Source: Pseudomonas sp. GV071 (GTDB lineage Bacteria > Pseudomonadota > Gammaproteobacteria > Pseudomonadales > Pseudomonadaceae). Taken from it: a DNA stretch of 64,000 nt. The DNA lies in assembly GCF_003050835.1 (NCBI RefSeq), contig NZ_QAOJ01000002.1:372001-436000 (forward strand), given 5' to 3'. Position 1 is the first letter of the stretch. Each line of letters begins with the position of its first letter. The position numbers and the translations under genes were made by a program. Below, in pieces: positions 9,872 to 24,552 of this stretch. The notes beneath the pieces were generated by a model, which saw only the letters and a program-made list of their open reading frames with translations, was not told where the DNA came from and did not search any database.

Positions 9872-9912
9872 GGCGGGTTTAAACGGCCAGGGATGGCCGT
9901 TATTCGCGTTTA

Positions 9913-9949
9913 AAACAAAAACCCCAGCTCACGGCTGGGGTTTTTGTTT
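9913..9949. terminator. Bidirectional terminator between phoA and gyrB
   Basis: Perfect 16-base arms (9913-9928 and 9934-9949) around the five-base loop TCACG, A-rich on the left and T-rich on the right. It serves the phosphatase on the plus strand and gyrB on the minus strand. Confidence 0.93.
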
Positions 9950-9968
9950 ATACGGTGTAAACCGGGGC

Positions 9969-13494
<3,526 letters not shown>

Positions 13495-13511
13495 CTAGAC
13501 TCGATTCAGGG

Positions 13512-14615
13512 TCAGAGGCGCATCGGCATGACAACGTAGGCGGAATCATCGTTGTCCGATTCCTGAACCAGCGCACTGCTGTTGGAATCGGACAGAATCA
13601 GACGCACCTGTTCAGTAGTCATCACGCCCAGTACGTCGAGCAGGTAGCTGACGTTGAAGCCGATCTCCAGCGAACCACCGTTATAGTCAACGGCCACTTC
13701 TTCTTCCGCTTCTTCCTGCTCCGGGTTGTTCGCTTGGATCTTCAGCAAGCTGTTAGCCAGCTGCAGACGGATACCACGGTACTTCTCGTTGGAGAGAATC
13801 GCAGTGCGGCTGAACGCTTCGCGCAGGGCCTGACGGTCACCCAACACCAACTTGTCGCCACCTTTAGGCAGCACACGCTCGTAGTCAGGGAATTTGCCAT
13901 CGACCAGCTTCGAGGTGAAAGTGAACTCACCCGTAGTGGCGCGGATGTGGTGTTGGCCAAGAACGATATCGACAGTGCCATCTTGCTCAGTGAGCAGACG
14001 CGCCAGTTCGAGAATACCTTTGCGCGGCACGATGACCTGGTGACGGTCTGCCTGTTCGATACCCGCTTCCATCGAGCACATCGCCAAACGGTGACCGTCG
14101 GTAGCCACAGCGCGCAATACGCCAGTCTGCACTTCGATCAACATACCGTTCAGGTAATAGCGAACATCCTGCTGCGCCATGGCGAAACTGGTGCGCTCAA
14201 TCAGGCGACGCAGTTTGCTTTGCACCAGGGTAAAGGTGAACGAACCCGGGCCCTCTTCCACAGTCGGGAAGTCGTTGGCAGGCAGGGTGGAAAGGGTGAA
14301 GCGGCTACGGCCAGCCTTGACCACCAGCTTGGTGTCATCAACACGGATATCGATCAACGCGTCGTTCGGCAGGCTCTTGCAGATGTCCATCAGCTTGCGC
14401 GCCGGTACGGTGATTTCGCCAGACTCAGCCGGCTCTTCCAACGTCACGCGCCCAACCAGTTCGACCTCAAGGTCAGTACCGGTCAGCGACAGCTGCTGGC
14501 CTTCGACCACCAGCAGCACGTTAGACAGCACCGGCAGCGTCTGCCGGCGTTCAACTACGCCAGCGACCAGTTGCAACGGTTTCAACAGGGCTTCGCGTTG
14601 AATAGTGAAATGCAT
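13512..14615 (-). CDS. dnaN: DNA polymerase III beta sliding clamp
   Basis: A 367-residue ring-forming processivity clamp. Three tandem clamp domains of about 120 residues each are readable (N-terminal MHFTIQREALLKPLQLVAGV; C-terminal YVVMPMRL, the conserved tail that helps form the client pocket). Length equals the family's 366-367. It lies 36 bases downstream of dnaA and 17 bases before recF, so dnaA-dnaN-recF-gyrB probably form one operon. Confidence 0.98.
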   Translation of the reverse strand: MHFTIQREALLKPLQLVAGVVERRQTLPVLSNVLLVVEGQQLSLTGTDLEVELVGRVTLEEPAESGEITVPARKLMDICKSLPNDALIDIRVDDTKLVVKAGRSRFTLSTLPANDFPTVEEGPGSFTFTLVQSKLRRLIERTSFAMAQQDVRYYLNGMLIEVQTGVLRAVATDGHRLAMCSMEAGIEQADRHQVIVPRKGILELARLLTEQDGTVDIVLGQHHIRATTGEFTFTSKLVDGKFPDYERVLPKGGDKLVLGDRQALREAFSRTAILSNEKYRGIRLQLANSLLKIQANNPEQEEAEEEVAVDYNGGSLEIGFNVSYLLDVLGVMTTEQVRLILSDSNSSALVQESDNDDSAYVVMPMRL

Positions 14616-14651
14616 GGTCTCGTCCCTTTGCCTCGTGGGCTGCGTAATGGG

Positions 14652-16121
14652 TCAGGTGGTCAGCGTGCGCAGCAGGTTCTTGTAGTCCTCGCGGATGTCC
14701 GCGTCGGATTCCCTAAGTTCAGCAATCTTACGGCATGCGTGCAACACAGTGGTGTGATCGCGACCGCCGAAAGCGTCGCCGATTTCCGGCAGGCTATGGT
14801 TGGTCAATTCTTTGGATAACGCCATAGCGACTTGTCGCGGGCGCGCCACAGAACGGGAGCGGCGCTTGGAGAGCAAGTCGGAAATTTTGATCTTGTAGTA
14901 CTCGGCCACCGTGCGCTGAATATTGTCGACGCTGACCAGTTTGTCCTGAAGCGCGAGCAAGTCTTTAAGCGATTCACGAATCAGCTCGATGGTGATATCG
15001 CGGCCCATAAAGTGAGCGTGAGCGATAACCCGTTTCAACGCGCCTTCCAGCTCGCGAACGTTGGAGCGAATACGTTGAGCAATAAAGAACGCGGCATCGT
15101 GGGGCAGATCGACTTTCGCCTGGTCAGCCTTTTTCATCAGAATCGCCACGCGCGTTTCCAGCTCAGGCGGTTCTACTGCAACGGTAAGGCCCCAACCAAA
15201 ACGCGACTTCAGGCGTTCTTCCAACCCTTCGATTTCTTTCGGATATCGGTCGCTGGTGAGAATCACCTGCTGACCGCCTTCGAGAAGGGCATTGAAAGTG
15301 TGGAAGAACTCTTCCTGCGAACGCTCTTTCTTGGCAAAGAATTGAATGTCATCGATGAGCAGCGCATCCACCGAGCGGTAGAAACGCTTGAACTCATTGA
15401 TGGCATTCAGCTGCAGCGCCTTGACCATGTCGGCCACGAAACGCTCGGAATGCAGGTACACCACTTTGGCGTTGGGGTTTTTCTTTAGTAGATGGTTACC
15501 CACCGCATGCATCAAGTGGGTTTTACCCAAACCCACACCGCCGTATAGGAACAACGGGTTGTAACCATGCTTGGGGTTATCGGCCACTTGCCAAGCCGCC
15601 GCTCGGGCCAGCTGGTTGGATTTACCTTCGACAAAGTTCTCGAAGGTAAAGGTGCGGTTCAGGTAGCTGGTGTGCTTCAGCGCGCCTTCAACCTGCACCG
15701 AACGTTCAGTGCGTACCGGCGCGGTTTGCGAGGCGGCGCCCGCCATAGGATCGAAACTGGCACGTGAGGGCTCACTGGTAACGGCCATCGCTACCGGCTC
15801 TTCGCGTACCGACGCATTTACGGTGGCCGCAACCGGTTGCGCAGGAGCGGCCATCGGCGTCCGAGCAACCGCTGGACGCTTGCTACCTATTAATAAGGAA
15901 ATAGCTGGAGCCATGCCATCGCTGCGCTCATGCAACAGCTCAAGCAGTCGGCTCATGTATTTTTCATTGACCCAGTCGAGGACAAAGCGGTTGGGTGCAA
16001 ATACACGCAGCTCATCACTGGAGGCTTCAACCTGCAGCGGACGAATCCAGGTATTGAATTGCTGGGCCGGCAGCTCATCGCGTAGAAGCTCTACACACTG
16101 CTGCCAAAGTTCCACAGACAC
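14652..16121 (-). CDS. dnaA: Chromosomal replication initiator DnaA
   Basis: A 489-residue AAA+ initiator that binds DnaA boxes and melts oriC. Domain I (DnaB/DiaA contact) spans about residues 1-85. Domain II is an Ala/Pro-rich linker at about 85-150. The AAA+ core carries Walker A GGVGLGKT at 194-201 and Walker B LLIDDIQF beginning at about 254. Domain IV holds the DNA-binding signature [13 protein letters not shown] near the C-terminus. Its start abuts oriC, and one DnaA box overlaps the probable -35 position of its promoter, which suggests autorepression. Confidence 0.99.
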   Translation of the reverse strand: MSVELWQQCVELLRDELPAQQFNTWIRPLQVEASSDELRVFAPNRFVLDWVNEKYMSRLLELLHERSDGMAPAISLLIGSKRPAVARTPMAAPAQPVAATVNASVREEPVAMAVTSEPSRASFDPMAGAASQTAPVRTERSVQVEGALKHTSYLNRTFTFENFVEGKSNQLARAAAWQVADNPKHGYNPLFLYGGVGLGKTHLMHAVGNHLLKKNPNAKVVYLHSERFVADMVKALQLNAINEFKRFYRSVDALLIDDIQFFAKKERSQEEFFHTFNALLEGGQQVILTSDRYPKEIEGLEERLKSRFGWGLTVAVEPPELETRVAILMKKADQAKVDLPHDAAFFIAQRIRSNVRELEGALKRVIAHAHFMGRDITIELIRESLKDLLALQDKLVSVDNIQRTVAEYYKIKISDLLSKRRSRSVARPRQVAMALSKELTNHSLPEIGDAFGGRDHTTVLHACRKIAELRESDADIREDYKNLLRTLTT

Positions 16122-16573
16122 AGAAATCCCCTAAGCCAAATAGACCACAAGGGCCAAAACTGCCGGCATTGTACCCACACAGCCGACTAGTTATCCACAT
16201 GCAGATACAAGTTTTCCGCACGTAAAATCAAGGTGTTATTCATTTTTTGCGCTTTAAACCCGATGCAACATAAACCCTGTGGATAACAGCGCCTGAGCTA
16301 GCGGGATAACCCTGGGGACAAGCCTAGGGATAACCGCCCTGTGGATAAAAGCCGATTCCATCCCCAGCTTATTCGCAGGCCTGGAACAGGCTACACACCT
16401 GTTCTGGACAGGGTTATCATCGCCTGAATTCCACGCCATCAGCTGCTTGCAGCACCTTATCCACAGAAAGGCGCTCGCTAAGAGTAGTTACTAGTACTAA
16501 AAAGATTTAAAACTCTCTTCTTAATATTCTTTATCTAGCAAACAGCTCACCTGAACAGAATGTTGGTTGGAAA
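16122..16573. other. oriC: Chromosomal replication origin oriC
   Basis: The non-coding stretch between dnaA and rpmH holds four perfect DnaA boxes. TTATCCACA is at 16191-16199 and 16457-16465; its complement TGTGGATAA is at 16278-16286 and 16340-16348. Related GGGATAAC sequences lie at 16303-16310 and 16328-16334. An AT-rich segment at about 16497-16550 next to the last box is the likely unwinding element. Gene order and box arrangement match origins described for P. putida and P. aeruginosa. Confidence 0.95.
16168..16196 (-). promoter_or_regulatory. Probable dnaA promoter overlapping a DnaA box
   Basis: On the minus strand TACAAT (16173-16168) is a good -10. The hexamer 17 bases upstream (16196-16191, GGATAA) is a poor -35 but lies wholly inside the DnaA box at 16191-16199. 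This geometry would let DnaA control its own gene. Confidence 0.5.
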
Positions 16574-16602
16574 TTGACCTGACCGCCTGGTTTCTCTAGA
16601 AT
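16574..16602 (+). promoter_or_regulatory. Sigma-70 promoter for rpmH-rnpA
   Basis: TTGACC (16574-16579), a 17-base spacer, then TAGAAT (16597-16602), 60 bases before the rpmH start. It is close to consensus, as expected for a highly expressed ribosomal protein gene. It lies just right of the AT-rich part of oriC, so transcription leads away from the origin. Confidence 0.8.
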
Positions 16603-16662
16603 TGCCGGTCTCTTAAAACGGGGGCCATTCCGGCCCGTTGTCGACCACCCAGGTAACGCACC

Positions 16663-16797
16663 ATGAAACGCACTTTCCAACCAAGCACTATCAAGCGCGC
16701 TCGCACCCACGGCTTCCGTGCCCGTATGGCTACCAAGAACGGCCGCGCTGTTCTGTCCCGTCGTCGTGCCAAAGGCCGTAAGCGTCTGGCAGTCTGA
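16663..16797 (+). CDS. rpmH: 50S ribosomal protein L34
   Basis: A 44-residue, very basic protein starting [19 protein letters not shown] and ending RLAV, an unmistakable L34. It sits in the large ribosomal subunit. A ribosome site (AGGTAACG) precedes the ATG. It is followed after 13 bases by rnpA, the universal bacterial pairing. Confidence 0.99.
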
Positions 16798-16810
16798 TAA
16801 TTCGGCATCG

Positions 16811-17215
16811 GTGGTGAGTCAAGACTTCGGTCGGGAAAAGCGCCTGCTGACCCCTCGACAATTCAAGACAGTCTTCGACTCCCCCAGCGGTAAGATTCCG
16901 GGTAAAAACGTCCTGCTGTTAGCGCGCAACAACGATCTCGATCATCCCCGCCTGGGTCTGGTCATCGGCAAGAAGAGCGTCAAGCTCTCTGTTGAGCGCA
17001 ATCGCCTGAAGCGCGTAATCCGTGATTCATTCCGCCTTAACCAGGACAACCTGGTGGGCTGGGATATCGTGGTGGTCGCGCGTAAGGGCCTAGGTGATCT
17101 GGAGAACCCCGAGTTGGCTCACCAATTCGGCAAACTCTGGAAACGCTTGGCACGCAGCAAGCCAAGCCCGGAAGTCCTTCCCGCAGCAGGGGTTACCGAC
17201 AGTCCCCATGCGTAA
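16811..17215 (+). CDS. rnpA: Ribonuclease P protein component
   Basis: A 134-residue basic protein that partners RNase P RNA in tRNA 5' maturation. The RNR signature is present in [16 protein letters not shown], together with [11 protein letters not shown] choose GTG at 16811, giving [18 protein letters not shown], the form found in other pseudomonads; longer frames run back through rpmH. Its last eight bases overlap yidD, indicating coupled translation of rnpA, yidD and yidC. Confidence 0.97.
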   Translation: MVSQDFGREKRLLTPRQFKTVFDSPSGKIPGKNVLLLARNNDLDHPRLGLVIGKKSVKLSVERNRLKRVIRDSFRLNQDNLVGWDIVVVARKGLGDLENPELAHQFGKLWKRLARSKPSPEVLPAAGVTDSPHA

Positions 17216-17453
17216 ACTGGCACTCGCTTCAATCCAGGTTTATCGCTACGCCATCAGTCCATTGATGGCCAGCCACTGTCGTTTTTACCCCAGCTGTTCC
17301 TGCTACGCGTATGAAGCCATTGAACACCATGGCTTCATACGTGGCGGCTGGCTGACTCTGCGTCGGTTAGGTCGCTGTCATCCATGGAATCCCGGTGGTT
17401 ACGATCCGGTTCCAGTCGCCCCCACTTCCCGACCCCCTTCGATGGCCGAGTAA
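17208..17453 (+). CDS. yidD: Membrane protein insertion efficiency factor YidD
   Basis: An 81-residue amphipathic protein with the conserved core [20 protein letters not shown] and the downstream [13 protein letters not shown]. It assists YidC-dependent insertion at the inner membrane. The ATG overlaps the end of rnpA by eight bases, and yidC starts two bases after its stop. This rnpA-yidD-yidC arrangement is standard. Confidence 0.96.
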   Translation: MRKLALASIQVYRYAISPLMASHCRFYPSCSCYAYEAIEHHGFIRGGWLTLRRLGRCHPWNPGGYDPVPVAPTSRPPSMAE

Positions 17454-17455
17454 TC

Positions 17456-19207
17456 ATGGATATTAAACGCTCGATCCTGATCGCCGCGCTCGCAATCGTG
17501 TCCTATGTCATGGTTCTCAAGTGGAACGAAGACTACGGGCAAACGTCCTTGCCGACAGCGAGTACCAGCGCCGCGACCACTAACAGCCCGGCGCAGTCCG
17601 ACGTACCCGGTGCCAACGGTACAACCGATAGCGACGTACCTAGCGCGCCTTCCGCTCAACCCGCCAGCACTCCCGCCGCGACTACTGTCGCCAGCAAGGA
17701 CCTGATCCGGGTTAAGACTGACGTACTTGAGCTGGCCATCGACCCGGCTGGTGGTGACATCGTCCAACTGACCCTGCCGCAATACCCGCGCCGCCAGGAT
17801 CGTCCGGACGTACCGTTCCAACTGTTCGATAACGGTAACGAGCGCATTTATCTGGCCCAGAGTGGCCTGATCGGTGGTGCCAACGCACCGGATTCGGCCG
17901 CAGATGTTCGTCCGGTCTGGCAGAGCGCCCAGCGCAGCTACCAACTGGCTGACGGTCAGAACAGCCTGGCGGTGGACCTCACCTACAGCCTGAACGGCGT
18001 CAACTACATCAAGCGTTTCAGCTTCAAGCGTGGCTTGAATCCGCAATGCTCGGCGAAAGAACAAGAGCTGAAAAAACCAGGGTGTGTCGATCCTTCTTCC
18101 TACCAGGTTGAAGTGCGTTATCTGATCGATAACCAGAGCAGCGCAGCCTGGGCCGGCAACATGTTTGCCCAGCTCAAGCGCGACAACAGCGACGATCCAT
18201 CGAAGACTGCTGCCACCAGCACCGCCACCTACCTTGGTGCGGCAATGGCTACCCATGACTCCGCGTACAAAAAAGTGTCGATGAAAGACATCGAAAAGAC
18301 GCCGGTCAAAGACACCGTGAAAGGCGGTTGGGTTGCCTGGTTGCAGCACTACTTCGTGACCGCGTGGATTCCGGGTCAGGATGGTGATAACACCGTTCAA
18401 ACCCGCAAGGACTCTAAAGGCAACTACATCATCGGCTACACCAGCCCGACCGTCAGCGTCGCGCCAGGCAGCAAAGGTGAAGTGTCGGCCATTCTCTATG
18501 CCGGTCCGAAAATCCAGAAACACCTGGGTTCGCTCGCACCTGGCCTGGAACTGACCGTCGACTACGGCATTCTGTGGTTCATCGCTCAGCCGATCTTCTG
18601 GCTGCTGCAACATATCCACAGCATCCTGGGTAACTGGGGCTGGTCGATCATCGTGCTGACGATGATCATCAAAGGCTTCTTCTTCCCGCTCTCCGCCGCC
18701 AGCTACAAGTCGATGGCGCGTATGCGTGCCGTGGCGCCGAAACTGGCTGCACTGAAAGAGCAGCATGGCGATGACCGGCAGAAAATGTCGCAGGCCATGA
18801 TGGAGCTGTACAAGAAAGAGAAGATCAACCCCTTGGGTGGCTGCCTGCCGATCCTGGTGCAGATGCCGGTCTTCCTGGCTCTGTACTGGGTGCTGCTGGA
18901 AAGTGTCGAGATGCGCCAGGCACCGTGGATGTTCTGGATCACTGACCTGTCGATCAAAGACCCGTTCTTCATTCTGCCGTTGATCATGGGTGCCACCATG
19001 TTCATCCAGCAGCAGCTGAACCCCGCGCCGCCGGATCCGATGCAGGCCAAGGTGATGAAAATGATGCCGATCATCTTCACCTTCTTCTTCCTGTGGTTCC
19101 CGGCTGGTCTGGTGCTGTATTGGGTAGTCAACAACTGCCTGTCCATTGCTCAGCAGTGGTACATCACTCGCAAGATCGAAGCCGCGACCAAGGCTGCCAA
19201 CGCCTAA
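17456..19207 (+). CDS. yidC: Membrane protein insertase YidC
   Basis: A 583-residue inner-membrane insertase. The N-terminal transmembrane anchor (SILIAALAIVSYVMVL) is followed by a Ser/Thr/Ala-rich linker (about 30-80). Next comes the large periplasmic domain typical of Gram-negative YidC (about 80-360), then the conserved five-helix insertase core (SIIVLTMIIKGFFFPLSA onward, including NPLGGCLPILVQMPVF). I start at ATG 17456 (MDIKRS); an upstream extension would lie inside yidD. A strong terminator follows. Confidence 0.97.
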   Translation: MDIKRSILIAALAIVSYVMVLKWNEDYGQTSLPTASTSAATTNSPAQSDVPGANGTTDSDVPSAPSAQPASTPAATTVASKDLIRVKTDVLELAIDPAGGDIVQLTLPQYPRRQDRPDVPFQLFDNGNERIYLAQSGLIGGANAPDSAADVRPVWQSAQRSYQLADGQNSLAVDLTYSLNGVNYIKRFSFKRGLNPQCSAKEQELKKPGCVDPSSYQVEVRYLIDNQSSAAWAGNMFAQLKRDNSDDPSKTAATSTATYLGAAMATHDSAYKKVSMKDIEKTPVKDTVKGGWVAWLQHYFVTAWIPGQDGDNTVQTRKDSKGNYIIGYTSPTVSVAPGSKGEVSAILYAGPKIQKHLGSLAPGLELTVDYGILWFIAQPIFWLLQHIHSILGNWGWSIIVLTMIIKGFFFPLSAASYKSMARMRAVAPKLAALKEQHGDDRQKMSQAMMELYKKEKINPLGGCLPILVQMPVFLALYWVLLESVEMRQAPWMFWITDLSIKDPFFILPLIMGATMFIQQQLNPAPPDPMQAKVMKMMPIIFTFFFLWFPAGLVLYWVVNNCLSIAQQWYITRKIEAATKAANA

Positions 19208-19231
19208 ACCTGGCTTGCTAAGCTAAATCAG

Positions 19232-19265
19232 CGCCCCGCCCGAGCAATACGTGGCGGGGCGTTTT
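19232..19265 (+). terminator. Rho-independent terminator after yidC
   Basis: CGCCCCGCC (19232-19240) and GGCGGGGCG (19253-19261) form a perfect nine-base stem followed by TTTT. It ends the rpmH-rnpA-yidD-yidC unit 25 bases after yidC. Confidence 0.9.
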
Positions 19266-19305
19266 GCTATTTGCCTGATGCTATTTGTCTGAAGAGAAGC
19301 GCGCC

Positions 19306-20673
19306 ATGAGCACTGTTCGAGAAACCATCGCCGCCGTCGCTACCGCCCAGGGTCGCGCCGGCGTCGGTATCGTCCGCGTGTCCGGCCCCAAGGCCCAGGT
19401 GATTGCCGAAGCCATCAGCCAACGCCAACTGAAGCCGCGCTATGCCCATTACGGGCCGTTTCACGGCGAACAGAATCGGGTGCTGGATGAAGGTCTGGCC
19501 TTGTACTTCCCCGGGCCGAACTCCTTCACCGGCGAAGACGTGCTGGAACTACAGGGCCATGGTGGTCCGGTGGTGCTCGATCTGCTGTTGCGCCGTTGCC
19601 TGCAACTGGGTGCACGACTGGCACGCCCAGGTGAATTCAGCGAACGCGCGTTCCTCAACGACAAACTAGACCTGGCCCAGGCCGAGGCCATTGCCGACCT
19701 GATTGAAGCGAGCTCCGAACAAGCTGCACGCAATGCCCTGCGTTCACTACAAGGTGAATTCTCGCGGCGGGTACACGGGCTGACCGAGCGTCTGATTTCT
19801 CTTCGTATCTATGTGGAAGCGGCCATCGACTTTCCCGAAGAGGAAATCGACTTCCTGGCCGATGGCCACGTGCTGGCGATGCTCAACGAGGTACGCAGTG
19901 ACCTGGCAGCTGTTCAACGGGAAGCCAATCAGGGCGCCCTGCTGCGAGACGGCATGACCGTGGTAATCGCCGGCCGCCCTAATGCCGGTAAATCCAGCCT
20001 GCTCAACGCCCTGGCCGGCCGTGAAGCAGCCATCGTCACCGAAATCGCCGGGACCACCCGCGACGTGCTGCGCGAACATATCCACATCGACGGTATGCCG
20101 CTGCATATGGTGGATACTGCCGGCCTGCGCGATACCGACGACCAGGTGGAAAAGATTGGCGTAGAGCGCGCTCTAAAGGCCATTGGCGAGGCTGATCGGG
20201 TGTTGCTGGTGGTGGACGCCACCTCCAGCGAAGCGGCTGATCCGTTCGCGCTGTGGCCCGAATTCCTGAGCCAACGTCCTGATCCGGCCAAGGTCACCCT
20301 GATCCGCAACAAGGCGGACCTTTCCGCAGAAGCCGTGGCCCTAGAGGTCAGCAATGACGGTCACGTCACCATCAGCCTCTCCGCGCGTTCGGCCGCTGGG
20401 CTGGACCTGCTGCGCGACCACCTGAAGGCCTGTATGGGTTATGAACAGACCGCCGAAAGCGGCTTCAGTGCACGTCGACGTCACCTGGAAGCGCTACAGC
20501 AGGCCAGCAATTCGCTGGAACATGGTTATGCACAGCTCACCCTCGCTGGCGCCGGTGAACTGCTGGCAGAAGACCTGCGCATCGCTCAACAGGCGTTGGG
20601 TGAAATCACCGGCGCATTCAGCTCCGACGACTTGCTGGGTCGCATTTTCTCAAGCTTCTGTATCGGCAAGTAA
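19306..20673 (+). CDS. mnmE: tRNA modification GTPase MnmE
   Basis: A 455-residue GTPase that, with MnmG, installs 5-carboxymethylaminomethyl on wobble uridine 34 of several tRNAs. The formyl-THF-binding N-terminal domain ([20 protein letters not shown]) precedes the inserted G domain. G1 is GRPNAGKS at 223-230, with TAGLRDTDD and a NKAD-type motif (RNKADL). The essential C-terminal CIGK (C452) is present. I start at ATG 19306 after AAGAGAAG, giving MSTVRET. Its partner mnmG follows across the second origin-like region. Confidence 0.97.
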   Translation: MSTVRETIAAVATAQGRAGVGIVRVSGPKAQVIAEAISQRQLKPRYAHYGPFHGEQNRVLDEGLALYFPGPNSFTGEDVLELQGHGGPVVLDLLLRRCLQLGARLARPGEFSERAFLNDKLDLAQAEAIADLIEASSEQAARNALRSLQGEFSRRVHGLTERLISLRIYVEAAIDFPEEEIDFLADGHVLAMLNEVRSDLAAVQREANQGALLRDGMTVVIAGRPNAGKSSLLNALAGREAAIVTEIAGTTRDVLREHIHIDGMPLHMVDTAGLRDTDDQVEKIGVERALKAIGEADRVLLVVDATSSEAADPFALWPEFLSQRPDPAKVTLIRNKADLSAEAVALEVSNDGHVTISLSARSAAGLDLLRDHLKACMGYEQTAESGFSARRRHLEALQQASNSLEHGYAQLTLAGAGELLAEDLRIAQQALGEITGAFSSDDLLGRIFSSFCIGK

Positions 20674-20690
20674 GCGTCACCAGATACCCG

Positions 20691-20725
20691 GCCCCACTTG
20701 CAGCACCTGCAGGCGGGGCTTTTTT
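20691..20725 (+). terminator. Rho-independent terminator after mnmE
   Basis: GCCCC (20691-20695) pairs with GGGGC (20715-20719), and an inner TGCAG/CTGCA stem caps a short loop. Six T residues follow. It separates mnmE from the origin-like region. Confidence 0.85.
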
Positions 20726-20744
20726 ATGCCTGAAAAACAATCAA

Positions 20745-21056
20745 CAGGCGTTATTTAAACCCTGTGGATAACCGCCCCTAAGCCCGGTCGATAACCCTGG
20801 GGCAAAGCTGGGGATGAACGGCCCTGTGCACAAGTATCCCTTCCATCCACAGGTTCAAGGCGGTTATCCAGAACCCTCATGGCTAGATGACCACAGCCTT
20901 ATACAATTCCATCCACCGCGTCGCCAGAGGCTTGTAGCAATCTATCCACAGAAAACAGGCGCATAAGTAATAAACATAAAAACAAAGCTTTAAAAAATTC
21001 TCTTCTCTCTTTCTTTATTAACCGGACGACCTGGCCAACCTGAGCCATTGGCTATT
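20745..21056. other. Second origin-like region (oriC2) between mnmE and mnmG
   Basis: The stretch is collinear with oriC. Taking the shared AAACCCTGTGGATAAC start (16272 in oriC, 20757 here) as zero, GATAACCCTGGGG is at +33 in both, TTCCATCC at +84 and TATCCACAG at +186. A TTTAAAA plus TTCTCTTCT AT-rich end is at about +232. The box at 20763-20771 is perfect. That at 20825-20833 (TGTGCACAA) has two mismatches and that at 20942-20950 (CTATCCACA) has one. An extra near-box, TTATCCAGA, is at 20864-20872. A second autonomously replicating segment near gidA (mnmG) has been reported in P. aeruginosa. Confidence 0.85.
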
Positions 21057-21094
21057 TTTTGTTCAAAAGGCTTCTTTCAAACCGGCTAAATCCC

Positions 21095-21100
21095 TATACT
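21095..21100 (+). promoter_or_regulatory. Probable -10 element for mnmG
   Basis: TATACT 97 bases before the mnmG start, just right of the AT-rich part of the second origin-like region. No good -35 is seen (TTCTTT at 17 bases). Confidence 0.4.
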
Positions 21101-21196
21101 TGCCGCCTTTCCGCTTTTCCCAAGTACGCCGGGCCGTCAAAAGCCGCCGGGTCAGTTAAAAGCCTCCCCCAATTCTCAACAGGCACGAGGTGCGTG

Positions 21197-23088
<1,892 letters not shown>

Positions 23089-23089
<1 letters not shown>

Positions 23090-23736
23090 TGTCCTTGGTT
23101 ACCGCACAACACGCTGAAGAATTGTCCCGTGGTGCCGCCGAATTAGGCGTCGATCTGAGCGAACAACAGCACAATCAGTTGCTGGGCTATCTGGCTTTGC
23201 TGATCAAGTGGAACAAGGCCTACAACCTCACTGCTGTGCGCGACCCCGACGAAATGGTTTCGCGCCACCTGCTCGATAGCCTCAGCGTGGTGCCCTACGT
23301 CGCCGAAGGTGGCGACACTTGGCTGGACGTGGGCAGCGGTGGTGGCATGCCGGGTATTCCGTTGGCGATCATGTTTCCCGAGCGCCAGTTCACCCTGCTC
23401 GACTCCAACGGCAAGAAAACTCGCTTCCTCACTCAGGTGAAACTGGAGCTCAAGCTGGCCAACCTGGAAGTTATCCACAGCCGGGTAGAAGGCTTTACGC
23501 CTGCCCAGCCGTTTACCGGCATCTGCTCGCGGGCATTCAGCTCTTTGCAGGATTTTTCCGATTGGACGCGCCACTTGGGTGACACAGATACCCGTTGGCT
23601 GGCGATGAAAGGCGTGCACCCGGATGACGAACTGCAAGCCTTGCCTGCCGACTTTAAATTGGCTGCAACGCACGTGCTCAAGGTTCCCGGTTGCCAAGGC
23701 CAGCGCCATCTGTTGATACTGCGCCGCATCATATGA
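23089..23736 (+). CDS. rsmG: 16S rRNA m7G527 methyltransferase RsmG (GidB)
   Basis: A 215-residue SAM-dependent methyltransferase of G527 in 16S rRNA. Its loss causes low-level streptomycin resistance in other bacteria. The SAM motif [15 protein letters not shown] is at about residues 81-95 and [12 protein letters not shown] is the family's N-terminal signature. It is translationally coupled to mnmG and followed after 18 bases by parA, so mnmG-rsmG-parA-parB is probably one transcript. Confidence 0.97.
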
Positions 23737-23754
23737 TCGGGACTGACGCTGACC

Positions 23755-24543
23755 ATGGCTAAAGTATTCGCCATCGCCAACCAGAAAGGCGGTGTGGCCA
23801 AGACCACTACCTGCATCAACCTGGCGGCATCACTGGTTGCGACCAAGCGTCGTGTGCTGTTGATCGACCTCGATCCGCAGGGCAACGCCACCACCGGCAG
23901 CGGTGTGGATAAGTTGGCCCTGGAGCATTCGATCTACGACGTATTGATCGGCGAATGCGATCTCGGCCAGGCCATGCAGTTCTCCGAGCATGGCGGTTAC
24001 CAGCTGCTGCCGGCCAACCGCGACCTGACCGCGGCCGAGGTGGCCTTGCTGGATATGCCAGCCAAGGAAAACCGTCTGCGCGAAGCGCTGGCGCCGATCC
24101 GCGAAAACTACGACTACATCCTCATCGACTGCCCGCCGTCACTGTCCATGCTGACCGTTAACGCGTTGGTGGCCGCCGATGGTGTGATCATTCCGATGCA
24201 GTGCGAGTACTACGCACTGGAGGGGCTTACCGACCTGGTCAACTCGATCCAGCGCATCGGCAAGTTGCTCAACCCGTCGCTGAAAATCGAAGGCCTGCTG
24301 CGCACCATGTACGACCCGCGCATCAGCCTGACCAACGATGTCTCGGCGCAGCTCAAAGCGCACTTTGGCGAGCAGCTGTACGACACCGTGATTCCCCGTA
24401 ACGTCCGCCTGGCCGAGGCGCCGAGTTTCGGCATGCCGGCCTTGGCGTACGACAAGCAATCCCGTGGTGCCCTCGCCTACCTGGCATTGGCCGGTGAATT
24501 GTCCCGGCGTCAGCGCAACGCCACCCGAACCGCAAAAGCATAA
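23755..24543 (+). CDS. parA: Chromosome partitioning ATPase ParA (Soj)
   Basis: A 262-residue small ParA without an N-terminal HTH, as in chromosomal systems. The deviant Walker A is KGGVAKTT at residues 11-18 with the signature lysine K11; Walker A' and B follow (LLIDLDPQGNATTG and DYILIDCPPSL). It forms ATP-dependent gradients on the nucleoid that move ParB-parS complexes. parB lies nine bases downstream, and two parS sites are present in recF. Confidence 0.97.
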   Translation: MAKVFAIANQKGGVAKTTTCINLAASLVATKRRVLLIDLDPQGNATTGSGVDKLALEHSIYDVLIGECDLGQAMQFSEHGGYQLLPANRDLTAAEVALLDMPAKENRLREALAPIRENYDYILIDCPPSLSMLTVNALVAADGVIIPMQCEYYALEGLTDLVNSIQRIGKLLNPSLKIEGLLRTMYDPRISLTNDVSAQLKAHFGEQLYDTVIPRNVRLAEAPSFGMPALAYDKQSRGALAYLALAGELSRRQRNATRTAKA

Positions 24544-24552
24544 GGATTATCC

